Below are positions 33,906 to 44,036 of a stretch of DNA of 64,000 bases, piece by piece. How positions within the stretch are numbered: the stretch's first letter is position 1; each line of letters opens with the position of its first letter. Position numbers and translations under genes: made by a program. The stretch lies in contig NZ_BAEO01000056.1 of assembly GCF_000314995.1 (NCBI RefSeq), positions 1 to 64,000 of the forward strand, written 5' to 3'. The stretch is from Paraglaciecola arctica BSs20135 (lineage in GTDB: Bacteria > Pseudomonadota > Gammaproteobacteria > Enterobacterales > Alteromonadaceae). The notes below the pieces were generated by a model that was not told the DNA's origin, did no database searches, and was given only the letters and a program-made list of their open reading frames with translations.

Positions 33906-35129
33906 TTAGATATAATCAAAAAGAGTGGTGCCTGTTACCAAAGAAAATGTGGCTTGAGCTGCTTGTAACGCAGTCTCTTGCCGACTCAATTCCGATACTG
34001 CCTCGGCATAATCAACTTCTTCAATATTTGACCTAGATGTCTTATTGGCAATTTCTAAATCCATATTCGAAGAACGTACAGAGTCTGCCACGTTCCTTCT
34101 GCCACCGATTGCAGATATAGCGTTACCCATAGCTGTCAATGAATTATCTACACCAATTACGGCATCTGATAACGCTTCATCAAAATTACTGTCGGAGATA
34201 TCTTTGTTATAAAGGGCGTTTACAAAATCATTTAGGGTTTCTGCAATATTCTTTTTTGCTGGAGGCTCTAGTTGAAAATCTACTGTGTCGCCTGTAGTGC
34301 CTGTTATTTCAATTTCCAAACCATTAAATAAAAACCCATCGCCACTAGAAAAATCAACGGTGTCGATTATAGCTCCAGTACCTACATTGGTGACTTGCGC
34401 CTGAGTGGCAGATAATACTGTTACTCTAAAATCATTATTTGTCGCATTCACAGCATCATAATTAGCAGTGTGAAATTTATCGAAAGCCGTTTGTCCCTGT
34501 ATAGTTAACTTAGAAGATGTGGCACCAACAGAACCTGTAATGTCGGCTTTAAATCGTGAAAATACATCTTCAAATACATCCCGACCTGAATTATTAGCCT
34601 GCAAAGTAACAGTGTCTGAAACCTTAATTTCCATTTCGCCTTGGTCGCCTTCAAAGTTATATTTGTTACCCGTGGCACTGGCGTTATAACTAAAAGCAGG
34701 GGAAGCCGATTGAAAACCGGCAAATATATATTCCCCTGCTGGGTTGCGGCTATTCATTAAGTCAAAGATGTGATCTCGAATTTGCTCCATTTCAATAGCT
34801 ATCGCTTGTCTATCGTCAGCGCTAATAATGCCATTACCTGATTCAATCATCAGCACTCTAGCCTTATTCACTGATGTATTAATACTGCTTAGTACGGTTT
34901 CTTCCTGCTCTAAGCTGTTAGTTAGCAGGTTATTATTCTTGTTATATTGTTCTAGAAGGCTTATTTCTTCAGTTAGACGTAATAGCTGAGAAGTGCCTAC
35001 GGGGTCATCCGATGGACGTAGTAGTTTTTTACCTGATGCAAGCTGTGTTTGAATATCCGACAAAGTACCTTGGTTATCCAATACCGATTGGATACTGCGG
35101 TTATAAAGTTGTTCTGTTGAAATACGCAT
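33906..35129 (-). CDS. flgL: Hook-filament junction protein FlgL
   Basis: FlgL (HAP3) joins hook-associated FlgK to the filament. The 407-residue protein has MRISTEQLYNRSIQSVLDNQ, LASGKKLLRPSDDPVGTSQL at the N-terminus and SRSNIEEVDYAEAVSELSRQ, ETALQAAQATF at the C-terminus, both flagellin-like helices. It is about 90 residues longer than the E. coli protein, from an expanded middle. It follows flgK by about 20 bases. Confidence 0.95.
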   Translation of the reverse strand: MRISTEQLYNRSIQSVLDNQGTLSDIQTQLASGKKLLRPSDDPVGTSQLLRLTEEISLLEQYNKNNNLLTNSLEQEETVLSSINTSVNKARVLMIESGNGIISADDRQAIAIEMEQIRDHIFDLMNSRNPAGEYIFAGFQSASPAFSYNASATGNKYNFEGDQGEMEIKVSDTVTLQANNSGRDVFEDVFSRFKADITGSVGATSSKLTIQGQTAFDKFHTANYDAVNATNNDFRVTVLSATQAQVTNVGTGAIIDTVDFSSGDGFLFNGLEIEITGTTGDTVDFQLEPPAKKNIAETLNDFVNALYNKDISDSNFDEALSDAVIGVDNSLTAMGNAISAIGGRRNVADSVRSSNMDLEIANKTSRSNIEEVDYAEAVSELSRQETALQAAQATFSLVTGTTLFDYI

Positions 35130-35148
35130 AATTTACCTAACTTGTGTT

Positions 35149-37302
35149 TTAACTAACTACGCTAAGAATTGTATTGAATAAGTCCTGTGCTGTACTTAAT
35201 AATCTGGCTGCCGCTTGATACGACTGTTGATATTTAATCAAGTTAGCGGCCTCTTCATCCAAACTCACTCCAGATACCGATAGAAACCAATCTTCAGAGC
35301 TAGCTTTTAGTGCGTTGGCAGATTGTAAGGCAATGTCTGCACTGGCCGTTTTTTGACCTACATCACTCACTATATTGGCATAAGCTTCATGAAAACTAAC
35401 GGTTTCACCCGAGCCACTGTTATCAACTTGCAAATTCGTGACATTTTGTAAGTCCGCCATTAACAAGCCGTTACGGTTGTCGTTCACCCCATCGGTATTA
35501 AATCCAATGGTAAAGCTATCTCCCGCTTTGGGAATACCTGCCAAAGAAAAATCATATCCTGGGTAGTCATCTAAAGCACTAAAAGCAGCAGGCCATGTGG
35601 GGCCAGCTCCAGAACTTTCAGCTTGGGCCAGTAAATTGCTCATATCTGTAATTCCAGAAACCACAGTAATAACAGTGCCTGCACTATCCAATACTTGAAA
35701 TTCATCACTGGCTGTAAATACAATTTGCGCTGGCGCGCCGACTGTGCCACCAGGAGCGGCTCCTGGTCCATGAATATCACCATTGCCATCGAAAGCTGAC
35801 ACTCTGTTATCAGCAAGAGTGTTGTCAACATAAGTATTGCTGACAGTAGTAGAAAGAAGCTCTGCATCACCCAAATTGCCTGCAGCTGCATCAATTCTAA
35901 GGGGGCCAGCAAGGGCCAAATCTTCCGGCCGGGTCATTGTAACTTCAATTAAATCAGCAGTATTTTTAGTAGGTTGAATTAAAAATTGATCGCCGACAGT
36001 GTAGTTAGTACCAGTTGAAAATTCTAATTCTAAACCACCAATCACAGAGGTAAATGTGCCATCTGCGGCTTCAACACCAGTAAAAGTTTGACTAATCGCC
36101 ACGCCATTTGTATCTGTGACCGCACTACCATCAGCATTGAGCGCGGATACAGTAATTCCCAGAGTAGGAGGCGCTCCAGGGGTCACACTGTCGATGGTTA
36201 TTTCATAATCAGCACTGCTGATATCAGCAGCTGCTCCTGGAGCAATACGCCCAGTGACAATACTATTTGTATTGCTATTACCTTGATAATCTAAACCAAT
36301 AAAGTCAGGCAAGGTAAATATATTGCTACCCAACTGTTTGTCATAATCCATACCTTGACGATTTTGGGTATTCATTGTTTCGGTAATAGCTAAAGCAATT
36401 TGTCCTAGTTCTCTACGACTAGTCTCTAACACTTCATCACGAAACCTAAACAACCCACCTATAGAACCGCCTAAATCTGTTTCTAATATCGACAGCGTAG
36501 TAGGTTTACCATTACTCGTCAGTTCTAATGATTTAGCATTTAAGTCGGCATCATTACTGACATCAAATACACTAAATGAGCCATCCTCCATGACTAATGA
36601 TTCACCCGAAGTTAAATTGACCATAATAGCGCCGCTATTGTTAGAGCTTGCACGGGTTTCAATAGATACCAGGCTGGCCAAATCTAATATTGCTTTGTCC
36701 CTTTGATTTAATAAGGCTCCAGGTTCATCATTTCTCAGATTGGCCTCAGCAATCACAATTGATTTATTGAGGTCGGAGATTGTTTGTATTAGGCCATTAA
36801 CTTGATCAATATTAGTTTCGAGTTCTAAATTAAACTCTTCTTCTTTTTGTCGCAAAAATCCGCTCACAGTACCTATTTGACCAACCATGGACTGGGCTTC
36901 AGTAAGAACTGATTGTCTTGATGCGATACTAGTTGGATCGTCTGATGCAGTTTGTATGGCTGCAAAAAAACGGCTCATGCTGCTAGCAATACTATTTGAT
37001 TCACTAGCAAACATATTATCTAAAACCGAAGTTTTAGTATAAAAAGCCTCAAACTCACTTTGCATAGTGGTATCACGACGCAACTGGTTTTGAGCAAAAA
37101 CATTCAGCACTCGTTCTGTGGTTGACTGTCCCACCCCACCCGTTAATTGGGTTACAAAATTAGTACGCTCACGAACAAAACCTTCTGTATTAACATTGGC
37201 AATGTTGTTACCGGCAGTGGTTAATAATTGGTTACTTGCATTAACACCACTGGTCGCAATTGAAAACAAGTCGGTATTACGAGTCGTTGAATTAGTATAC
37301 AA
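35149..37302 (-). CDS. flgK: Hook-filament junction protein FlgK
   Basis: FlgK (HAP1) is the first hook-filament junction protein. The conserved N-terminus (FSIATSGVNASNQLLTTAGN, NIANVNTEGFVRERTNF) and C-terminus (SGVSLDEEAANLIKYQQSYQ, AAARLLSTAQDLFNTIL) are clear. At 717 residues it is much longer than the E. coli protein (547), with an enlarged variable middle. The start is a TTG at 37300-37302 with GGGAG upstream; no in-frame ATG is near. It lies 37 bases after flgJ. Confidence 0.95.
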   Translation of the reverse strand: MYTNSTTRNTDLFSIATSGVNASNQLLTTAGNNIANVNTEGFVRERTNFVTQLTGGVGQSTTERVLNVFAQNQLRRDTTMQSEFEAFYTKTSVLDNMFASESNSIASSMSRFFAAIQTASDDPTSIASRQSVLTEAQSMVGQIGTVSGFLRQKEEEFNLELETNIDQVNGLIQTISDLNKSIVIAEANLRNDEPGALLNQRDKAILDLASLVSIETRASSNNSGAIMVNLTSGESLVMEDGSFSVFDVSNDADLNAKSLELTSNGKPTTLSILETDLGGSIGGLFRFRDEVLETSRRELGQIALAITETMNTQNRQGMDYDKQLGSNIFTLPDFIGLDYQGNSNTNSIVTGRIAPGAAADISSADYEITIDSVTPGAPPTLGITVSALNADGSAVTDTNGVAISQTFTGVEAADGTFTSVIGGLELEFSTGTNYTVGDQFLIQPTKNTADLIEVTMTRPEDLALAGPLRIDAAAGNLGDAELLSTTVSNTYVDNTLADNRVSAFDGNGDIHGPGAAPGGTVGAPAQIVFTASDEFQVLDSAGTVITVVSGITDMSNLLAQAESSGAGPTWPAAFSALDDYPGYDFSLAGIPKAGDSFTIGFNTDGVNDNRNGLLMADLQNVTNLQVDNSGSGETVSFHEAYANIVSDVGQKTASADIALQSANALKASSEDWFLSVSGVSLDEEAANLIKYQQSYQAAARLLSTAQDLFNTILSVVS

Positions 37303-37338
37303 AGTGTGTTCTCCCAGACTTGATAATTAATACATTAT

Positions 37339-38292
37339 TCATGGCAAATAGCGCTTTAATTGTTCGCCATCGAGTACAGATAGCACCTTATTCGCATAGT
37401 CTGGATCAGTGGCATAACCGGCTTTTTGCAATTCTGTAAAATAATCCTGTGGCGATTGGCTTTGCTTTACCGCCTCTTCATATCGTGGGTTTTGTTTTAC
37501 AAACCCCACATAGTCTTGCATTGAATCAGCAAATGAGTCGTAAACTCTAAATGGCGCTCTTTTTGTTGCCGGCACTCCTTGTTCAAACTCGATAGTCTTT
37601 ACCATCGCCCGGTCCCCCTGCCAACGTCGGTCTGCTTTAATACCAAACAAGTTATGGGAGTTTTGACCTGAAGTATTGTGGATCATGTGTTGACCCCAAC
37701 CAGTTTCAATTGCGGCTTGTGCCAATAGTGCTTTGGGGTCAATACCTAACTCTGCTGCAGCCTCTTGTGCAACTGGGTAAAGTTGTTCGATAAAAGACTT
37801 AGCATCGTCAAAAGCAGCTGTTTTAAAAGACTGAAATGTTTTTATTGGCTGATTACCCAATACTTCGTCTTGGGCTTTTTGAGTACTAACGATAGTATTT
37901 CGATTAATGCTGGAAAGGTTACCGTCATTACGCAAGGCGCCAGCAGGCATATACCCATCACCGGTTTTACCTAATTGGCGCACAATAATATCAGCTAAAC
38001 CAATACTGCCATTGCTGGCTAAATCACTGGCTATCTGGGTATCATGCATATCCCGATAGAATTTAACTTGCTCTGAATTAAATGGGCTGTCTTTATCCGC
38101 CATCACATCTTGCGCTTTACGCATAGACTTAAGCATCATCTGTACAAAGATAGCCTCAAATTGTTTGGCTGCTTCATCAAGCGCCTTACTATCACCACTT
38201 TGCGCTGCACGGCGCAACGCATCCAAGCCTTTAATATCATTAGCATTTCTGGATAATTCGAGAGGATTTTGAGTGACAATAGACTGGTCCAT
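37339..38292 (-). CDS. flgJ: Flagellar rod-cap and peptidoglycan hydrolase FlgJ
   Basis: The 317-residue protein has both FlgJ parts: an N-terminal rod-scaffold domain (KALDEAAKQFEAIFVQMMLK, MRKAQDVM, FYRDMHDTQIASDLASNG) and, from about residue 165, a muramidase/glucosaminidase domain (LLAQAAIETGWGQHMIHNTS, HNLFGIKADRRW, YATDPDYANKVLSVL). The Glu in the AIETGWG motif is the catalytic-type residue. It acts in the periplasm to let the rod cross the cell wall. Confidence 0.95.
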   Translation of the reverse strand: MDQSIVTQNPLELSRNANDIKGLDALRRAAQSGDSKALDEAAKQFEAIFVQMMLKSMRKAQDVMADKDSPFNSEQVKFYRDMHDTQIASDLASNGSIGLADIIVRQLGKTGDGYMPAGALRNDGNLSSINRNTIVSTQKAQDEVLGNQPIKTFQSFKTAAFDDAKSFIEQLYPVAQEAAAELGIDPKALLAQAAIETGWGQHMIHNTSGQNSHNLFGIKADRRWQGDRAMVKTIEFEQGVPATKRAPFRVYDSFADSMQDYVGFVKQNPRYEEAVKQSQSPQDYFTELQKAGYATDPDYANKVLSVLDGEQLKRYLP

Positions 38293-38301
38293 TATAATAT
38301 C

Positions 38302-39414
38302 CTAAATAACCACTAAGTCGCCTTGTAAGGCTCCCGCTTCACGCAATGCTTCTAAAATAGCCATCAAATCACCAGGGGCAGCACCGACTTCATTCACAGC
38401 CCTGACCAACTCATCTAAGGTAACGCCAGGATTAAAATTAAACATACGTGTATCGTCTAGATTCACGTCAATAATGGATTGTGTAGTCACTACAGTTTCG
38501 CCGTCTGCTAGGGCATTAGGTTGAGTCACCATTTGATTCTCAGCAATGGTCACTGTTAGTCCACCATGAGTAATGGCGGCAGGTAAAAGACGCACATCTT
38601 GGCCAATCACTATGGTGCCAGTACGACTATTAATGACCACTTTCGCAGAGGCTTTTGCTGGGGTAAATTCGAAATTTTCTAAGGTTGCGAGAAACCCTAC
38701 TCTATCGCCTACACCTCTAGGGGCAGACACCCTCACAGAAGCAGCATCAATGGGTGTAGCAATGGTATAACCTTTATCAGGATCTGCACCTAATCGAGCA
38801 TTAATAGTATCAGCCAATATTTTTGCGGTTGAAAAATCAGGATATTTTAAATTTAGGGTTAAAAAATCACCTTCCATAAAACCGCTAGGCACCGCCCGCT
38901 CAACTAAGGCACCATTGGCTATACGCCCAACAGTAGGTGTATTTACCACAATTTTAGAACCATCACCGCCTTGTGCACCAAAACCACTGACCACTAAGCT
39001 ACCTTGCGCTATCGCATAAACCTTGCCGTCTAGGCCTTTCAAAAAGGTTTGGATCAGCGTACCGCCTTGCAAACTGGCAGCCTCTCCTATAGACGACACA
39101 GTTACGTCTATAGTTTGGCCTGGTTTAATAAAGGGAGGCAGTAAAGCATGTACAGCTACAGCGGCAACGTTTTTAATTTTAGGTTTAAGACTACTATCTA
39201 AACTGATGCCAAAATTAGATAACATAGTTCGAAAACTTTGTTCAGTAAACGGACTCTGCTCACCTGTTCCGGGCAAACCTACAACCAAACCATAACCCAC
39301 TAGCTGGTTACTTCTGACGCCTTGAACAGAAGCGAGATCCTTTATTCTCTGCCCATAAGTCATAGGCGACAAGATTAAACAGCAAACCACCATCAGGGTA
39401 ATAAAAGACTTCAT
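38302..39414 (-). CDS. flgI: Flagellar P-ring protein FlgI
   Basis: FlgI forms the periplasmic P ring. The start is set at the ATG at 39414, 9 bases after GGAG, rather than a GTG at 39426; this gives 370 residues and a clean signal peptide ([20 protein letters not shown]). [39 protein letters not shown] and [18 protein letters not shown] are FlgI signatures, and the C-terminus ends [10 protein letters not shown]. It follows flgH with no gap for a promoter. Confidence 0.95.
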   Translation of the reverse strand: MKSFITLMVVCCLILSPMTYGQRIKDLASVQGVRSNQLVGYGLVVGLPGTGEQSPFTEQSFRTMLSNFGISLDSSLKPKIKNVAAVAVHALLPPFIKPGQTIDVTVSSIGEAASLQGGTLIQTFLKGLDGKVYAIAQGSLVVSGFGAQGGDGSKIVVNTPTVGRIANGALVERAVPSGFMEGDFLTLNLKYPDFSTAKILADTINARLGADPDKGYTIATPIDAASVRVSAPRGVGDRVGFLATLENFEFTPAKASAKVVINSRTGTIVIGQDVRLLPAAITHGGLTVTIAENQMVTQPNALADGETVVTTQSIIDVNLDDTRMFNFNPGVTLDELVRAVNEVGAAPGDLMAILEALREAGALQGDLVVI

Positions 39415-39427
39415 GTAATTCTCCACG

Positions 39428-40135
39428 CTAAAACGGCCAATATTCGGATGAGAAAAAGCCGCTTAACCAGCCTTCCTGTTGTGCACTATCAAAACTACCC
39501 GAACCACTATATTGAATGCGGGCATTGGCTATTTTGGTTGACTCAATTTCATTGCTTGGGCTTACATCAGCTGGGCGAACCACACCTGTTAAGCGAATAT
39601 ATTCATCACCATTGTTTAAGGTCAGCCATTTTTCCCCCCTAACTAACAAGTTTTGATTAACCAAAACTTGTACCACTGTTACTGAAATACTCCCGGTTAA
39701 ATTGTTACTTTGATTGGCTGAAGAATCACCTTCAAAATCATTACTAGTATCCAATCCCAGCTGTATCGATTCGTTGCCAATATTGAGCGCATTGCCGCCT
39801 AATCCTATTATTGGATTTACCGCGACTCCGGTTTCTTTAGAGGTACTAGTGCCTGCTGATTTAGTCGCTCGGGTGTTCTCTAAAAGGTTGACAGTAATAA
39901 TGTCACCAACACGCCTTGCTTTTACATCTGAGAAAAGGTTATTGGCCATATCAGCTTGAAAAATAGAACCATCATCGGCCACTTTTTGCCGTGGGATCTC
40001 GGGCATAATAGGTGCATAAAACGGGTCATTAGGCAGTGGCTCTCGACTGTTAGTTGATTGACAACCACTTAACAACATTATGCTGAGGCTGAAGCATAGA
40101 TAAAATAATTTTAATAACCTTGTTTGAATCATCAT
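39428..40135 (-). CDS. flgH: Flagellar L-ring lipoprotein FlgH
   Basis: FlgH forms the outer-membrane L ring. The frame extends to 40186, but ATG codons at 40135 and 40132 give a proper lipoprotein signal ([19 protein letters not shown] region; lipobox LLSGC). [35 protein letters not shown] and [20 protein letters not shown] are typical FlgH segments, and the C-terminus ends FFSSEYWPF. The start lies just past the flgG stop. Confidence 0.94.
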   Translation of the reverse strand: MMIQTRLLKLFYLCFSLSIMLLSGCQSTNSREPLPNDPFYAPIMPEIPRQKVADDGSIFQADMANNLFSDVKARRVGDIITVNLLENTRATKSAGTSTSKETGVAVNPIIGLGGNALNIGNESIQLGLDTSNDFEGDSSANQSNNLTGSISVTVVQVLVNQNLLVRGEKWLTLNNGDEYIRLTGVVRPADVSPSNEIESTKIANARIQYSGSGSFDSAQQEGWLSGFFSSEYWPF

Positions 40136-40148
40136 TGTTTGACTCTCA

Positions 40149-40937
40149 TTAAAGCTGCTGAATAACCTGACCCAACATTGAGTCAACGGCTGAAATTACT
40201 TTTGAGTTCATCTCGTACAGTCGTTGGCTTTCAATCAAGTTAACTAATTCTTCTGTGACATTAACGTTAGAGGTTTCAAGTGCACCTTGAATAATAGTAC
40301 CAATGCCTTCTAAGCCTGGAACACCTTGAAGTGGCGCGCCACTTACAGCCGTTTCAACATACAAATTCTGGCCTGTAGGTTGCAAACCTGAAGGGTTAAT
40401 AAAATCAGACAAACTAAGCTGCCCTAACACTTGTGGATCTGCCTGCCCTCTAATAGAAGCTGACACCTCTCCGTCTTGGGAAATAGTTATTTGCTGAGCA
40501 TCTTCAGGAACTGTAATAGTGGGTTGCAGTAAAAAACCTGCGCCAGGTGTTACAATCTGCCCTTGATCATTAAGGGTAAATTGGCCATTTCTAGTGTAAG
40601 CATTACTACCGTCTGGTTGTAATATTTCAAAAAAACCCTCGCCTTGTACCATCATATCCAAAGAGTTTTCAGTAGTGAGCATATTGCCTTGTGTATGAGC
40701 CTTTTGTGTTGCCACCACCTTACTACCCGCACCTAACATCAATCCTGAAGGCAATTCTGTGTCTGCCGAAGAACGACCACCTGGTTGATTAATGTTTTGG
40801 TACAGTAAGTCTTCGAAAATAGCGCGATCTTTTTTGAAACCTACAGTACTGGCGTTAGCCAAGTTATTAGATATGACCGCGACATCAGTTTGTGCGGCAT
40901 CTAAACCTGTTTTACTTATCCATAATGCTGGATGCAT
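40149..40937 (-). CDS. flgG: Distal rod protein FlgG
   Basis: The 262-residue protein starts MHPALWISKTGLDAAQTDVA and has VISNNLANASTVGFKKDRAI (the flagella basal-body rod signature), DMMVQGEGFFEI, AYTRNGQFTLNDQGQIVT and the C-terminal SNVNVTEELVNLIESQRLYE. Together these are diagnostic of FlgG. It follows flgF by about 75 bases. Confidence 0.96.
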   Translation of the reverse strand: MHPALWISKTGLDAAQTDVAVISNNLANASTVGFKKDRAIFEDLLYQNINQPGGRSSADTELPSGLMLGAGSKVVATQKAHTQGNMLTTENSLDMMVQGEGFFEILQPDGSNAYTRNGQFTLNDQGQIVTPGAGFLLQPTITVPEDAQQITISQDGEVSASIRGQADPQVLGQLSLSDFINPSGLQPTGQNLYVETAVSGAPLQGVPGLEGIGTIIQGALETSNVNVTEELVNLIESQRLYEMNSKVISAVDSMLGQVIQQL

Positions 40938-41012
40938 AGATTGTCTCCTAAAAATTCATTTATTTACCAGCGTCGCTAATTGCGATGCTGATCAACCGAG
41001 CTAAAAATCGGG

Positions 41013-41756
41013 TTATATAATGCGCAACAACTGGTTACCACGGGTATCAAGATCTTCTGCTTGTTTCATCATTTTCACCTGCATTTCATAATGTCGTTGC
41101 AGGTTAATCATATTAACCATTTCTTCCACAGGGTTGACATTACTACCTTCGAGCATACCTGTGCGGATACTCACCTGTGGATCTTCTTGCGCAAGTTCAC
41201 CACTTTTTAATCTAAATAAGCCATCAGTGCCCCGCTCCATATCACGTACATTTGGATTCACAAATTTCAATCGGCCTACTTCTTCCAACACAGTTTCCGG
41301 AGCACCTTGAGGTTGAACCGAGAGTGTACCGTCATTGGCTATATTCACATTGGATAGTGGAACCGGTAAATAAATCGGGCCAAAATCGCCAATAATAGTA
41401 TTGCCATGGGTATCTTTGAGTGCACCGTCAGGCCCTAACTCAAAACTACCATTACGGCTATATGCTTCATTGCCTTGTGCATCAAGCACTGAAAACCAAC
41501 CATCACCTTGTATCGCTAAATCCAGTTCACGGCCGGTCTGGATCATGGCACCACCTTCATAATTATTGGTGACATTTTCGGTCATAGAAAACACTCGAGT
41601 AGGCAAACCTTCGCCGAAAGCAGGCATAGCACGAGCTTGTTCTAACTGGGATTTAAAACCAGTGGTTTGTGCATTCGCCAAGTTATTGGCACGCACTCCA
41701 GCGCCAAGTAAATCTTGTTTGGCGCCACTAGCGGCAATGTAAAGTAGTTTATCCAT
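41013..41756 (-). CDS. flgF: Proximal rod protein FlgF
   Basis: The 247-residue rod protein starts MDKLLYIAASGAKQDLLGAG and has VRANNLANAQTTGFKSQLEQ, LDLAIQGDGWFSV, AYSRNGSFELGPDGALKD and GSNVNPVEEMVNMINLQRHY. Its own sigma-54 promoter at 41796-41811 starts a flgFGHIJ(KL) unit after the flgE terminator. Confidence 0.95.
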   Translation of the reverse strand: MDKLLYIAASGAKQDLLGAGVRANNLANAQTTGFKSQLEQARAMPAFGEGLPTRVFSMTENVTNNYEGGAMIQTGRELDLAIQGDGWFSVLDAQGNEAYSRNGSFELGPDGALKDTHGNTIIGDFGPIYLPVPLSNVNIANDGTLSVQPQGAPETVLEEVGRLKFVNPNVRDMERGTDGLFRLKSGELAQEDPQVSIRTGMLEGSNVNPVEEMVNMINLQRHYEMQVKMMKQAEDLDTRGNQLLRII

Positions 41757-41795
41757 GACAGAATCTTGACTTTGTTGGATCTTGGTTAAGATATC

Positions 41796-41811
41796 TGCAA
41801 GTACGATGCCA
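41796..41811 (-). promoter_or_regulatory. Sigma-54 promoter of flgF
   Basis: On the minus strand TGGCAT, 5 bases, TTGCA, with 10 bases between GG and GC. It lies 40 bases upstream of the flgF ATG, in the usual place for a class III rod/hook promoter. Confidence 0.75.
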
Positions 41812-41842
41812 TCTAAGGCTATTAAGGGATTTACATTTCAGA

Positions 41843-41871
41843 TATAAAAAAGGCTGCTCGAAAGCAGCCTA
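41843..41871 (-). terminator. Rho-independent terminator after flgE
   Basis: Minus strand: GGCTGCT-TTCG-AGCAGCC followed by TTTTTT. It separates the flgBCDE unit from flgF onward. Confidence 0.85.
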
Positions 41872-41897
41872 ATAAAGACTTATATATCAGTATGTTA

Positions 41898-43259
41898 TTA
41901 ACGAATATTAAGTATAGTTTGATTTAACTGGTTATTAATTTCCAAAGCTCTTGAGTTGGCTTGGAAGTTTCTTTGGGCAATAATCAGGTCAATCAGCTCG
42001 GTGGTGAGGTTAACGTTTGCCTGCTCTAAAGCCGATGAGTTGATATCACCAAAAGTACCAGTGGTCGCTTCACCTGCTAGAGCTTCACCAGAATCAATAC
42101 TTTCTTGCCATTGGGTATTACTTTGTTGATTTAAGCCTTGATCGTTTGCAAAACGTACTAAGGCAACGCGGATAATGGGTTCTGATGTACCGTTTGAATA
42201 AGTCGCCCGCACCAAACCGTCGGTATCAATATCAATACCAGTTAAACGCCCTACTGCTAAACCGTCTTGCTCTAATGAAGTGACCTCAAAAGCTGAAGCA
42301 TACTGAGTGGGTTCATCAATTGTCGAACCAGTGGCTTCTAAAGCAAAGTTTGTGGTAATAGTTTGAGTAGGATCCGAGCCATTGGTTAATATAGTGGCAC
42401 CTAATGCAACTGAAGTGGCATCACCTAAAGGCAAAGAAGTGTCATCAGAGTCATACATTGCTTGAAAATCACCACCGGTACTAAATTCTAACCTCATGGC
42501 TCGTATAGGAGTACCCAAGCCAACAGCGCCTACTGTATTAGCTGCGGCACCTGTAGCACCATCTTCTAAAGGTTGGTCATCCACATAAGTCACAGCTAAC
42601 CATTCGTTTGCATTACCACTGTCCTTTATGAAGTAATAGGTCTGAACATGACTGTCACCTAATGAATCATATATGGTGACTGATGTCGCAGAGTTATAAG
42701 TTGTAGTGTCATCTGGGTTAAAGAAATCAGGATCCTTTGCTTCATCACCAGCGGGTAAATTCATTTTGAGTTTAACTTCAGTGGTGGCTGTGGGCGAACC
42801 TGAAGAATCTGGAATGCTAACAGGTTCAGTGGTACTTAAGGCAACTGACGACGACGTACCATCGGAATTAACGGGGAAACCGAGTAAATTGTCACCATTA
42901 GAATTTACAACAAAGTTGCTCGAGTCTAACTTAAACATTCCTGCACGAGTATAAGAGAAATCCCGAGAGTCTAAGCCTGGTACTGTGGCAAAAAAGCCAT
43001 TACCTGTAATGGCTAAGTCAAGAGAGTTATTAGTAAACTGCAAGCTACCTTGAGAAAATTGCTGCGCTACTTCTTGTGCAATAACACCGTCACCAACTTT
43101 AGTTTTGCCACCCGCCAGTAAAGACTGAGCGTACACATCACCAAACTCTGCTCGAGACTCTTTAAATCCCACGGTATTCACGTTAGCAATATTATTTGCT
43201 GTTGTATCTAAGTCTCTTTGTGCTGCTGACACACCACTTAATGCTATGTTAAAAGACAT
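41898..43259 (-). CDS. flgE: Flagellar hook protein FlgE
   Basis: FlgE builds the hook. The 453-residue protein starts MSFNIALSGVSAAQRDLDTT with ANNIANVNTVGFKESRAEFG, and ends with ALEQANVNLTTELIDLIIAQ, RNFQANSRALEINNQ, the rod/hook family signatures. The acidic middle (D1/D2) is typical of FlgE. It follows flgD by 15 bases and is followed by a terminator. Confidence 0.95.
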   Translation of the reverse strand: MSFNIALSGVSAAQRDLDTTANNIANVNTVGFKESRAEFGDVYAQSLLAGGKTKVGDGVIAQEVAQQFSQGSLQFTNNSLDLAITGNGFFATVPGLDSRDFSYTRAGMFKLDSSNFVVNSNGDNLLGFPVNSDGTSSSVALSTTEPVSIPDSSGSPTATTEVKLKMNLPAGDEAKDPDFFNPDDTTTYNSATSVTIYDSLGDSHVQTYYFIKDSGNANEWLAVTYVDDQPLEDGATGAAANTVGAVGLGTPIRAMRLEFSTGGDFQAMYDSDDTSLPLGDATSVALGATILTNGSDPTQTITTNFALEATGSTIDEPTQYASAFEVTSLEQDGLAVGRLTGIDIDTDGLVRATYSNGTSEPIIRVALVRFANDQGLNQQSNTQWQESIDSGEALAGEATTGTFGDINSSALEQANVNLTTELIDLIIAQRNFQANSRALEINNQLNQTILNIR

Positions 43260-43274
43260 ATTTTATTTCTCCTG

Positions 43275-43958
43275 TTAACCGCCGATTTGAATGACATCAC
43301 TAAGTGTGACACTTACATTACCATCCAAATTAAGAATAATACCTTGATTACTTGCTGCCAAACTGACGCTATCGACATGCCTATTGATTGCTGTAGGCAA
43401 TGAGATTGGCTCTCCTGCTACATTACCTTGTGCACGCACCACATAATTACCTACCGGCATAGTTTTGCCACTTGCATCGGTTCCATCCCAAGTAAATTCA
43501 ACATTGCCGGCAGCCTGAGTACCCGCATTAATGGTTTTAATAATTTCACCCACTTCATTCTCAATGGTGATATTTAAATTTTGTACACTTTGCTCAGAAA
43601 TAACCACACCGTCGACTCCCTGCCCTTCAGCAGAGATGTAGCCGATGTCACCTTGTAACAACACTTCTTGTCCAATCAAACTAGATGCCTGCAAAGCTTG
43701 GTTAGAAGTCATGGAGGTCGCAAAGCTACTAAATTTATCATTAAGCTGCTCGATACCATCAGCCATAGTAAAGCTGGTCATTTGAGCTACCATTTGATCG
43801 TTATCAACTGGTTTGGTTGGATCTTGGTTTGCTAACTGCTCAGTCAATAAAGAGAAAAAATCTTCTTGGCTCAGCGTCTGATTGCTGCCATCAGCCTCTG
43901 GAACCTTTTCAGGCTGCCAATAAAGTGAGCTGTTTAAGCCATTACTTACTGTATCCAC
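43275..43958 (-). CDS. flgD: Hook-cap scaffold protein FlgD
   Basis: FlgD caps the growing hook. The 227-residue protein has NQTLSQEDFFSLLTEQLANQ, DPTKPVDNDQMVAQMTSFTM and SLIGQEVLLQGD, and a C-terminal FlgD Ig-like region (VEFTWDGTDASGKTMPVGNY). The start is a GTG with GAGAGG upstream. Confidence 0.94.
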   Translation of the reverse strand: MDTVSNGLNSSLYWQPEKVPEADGSNQTLSQEDFFSLLTEQLANQDPTKPVDNDQMVAQMTSFTMADGIEQLNDKFSSFATSMTSNQALQASSLIGQEVLLQGDIGYISAEGQGVDGVVISEQSVQNLNITIENEVGEIIKTINAGTQAAGNVEFTWDGTDASGKTMPVGNYVVRAQGNVAGEPISLPTAINRHVDSVSLAASNQGIILNLDGNVSVTLSDVIQIGG

Positions 43959-44036
43959 AATTATTCCTCTCTATAAATCATGCTGTCAGTCAGCATTACT
44001 AGAAGCCTTAGCAAAGGCCTCGGCTATACGTCACGG

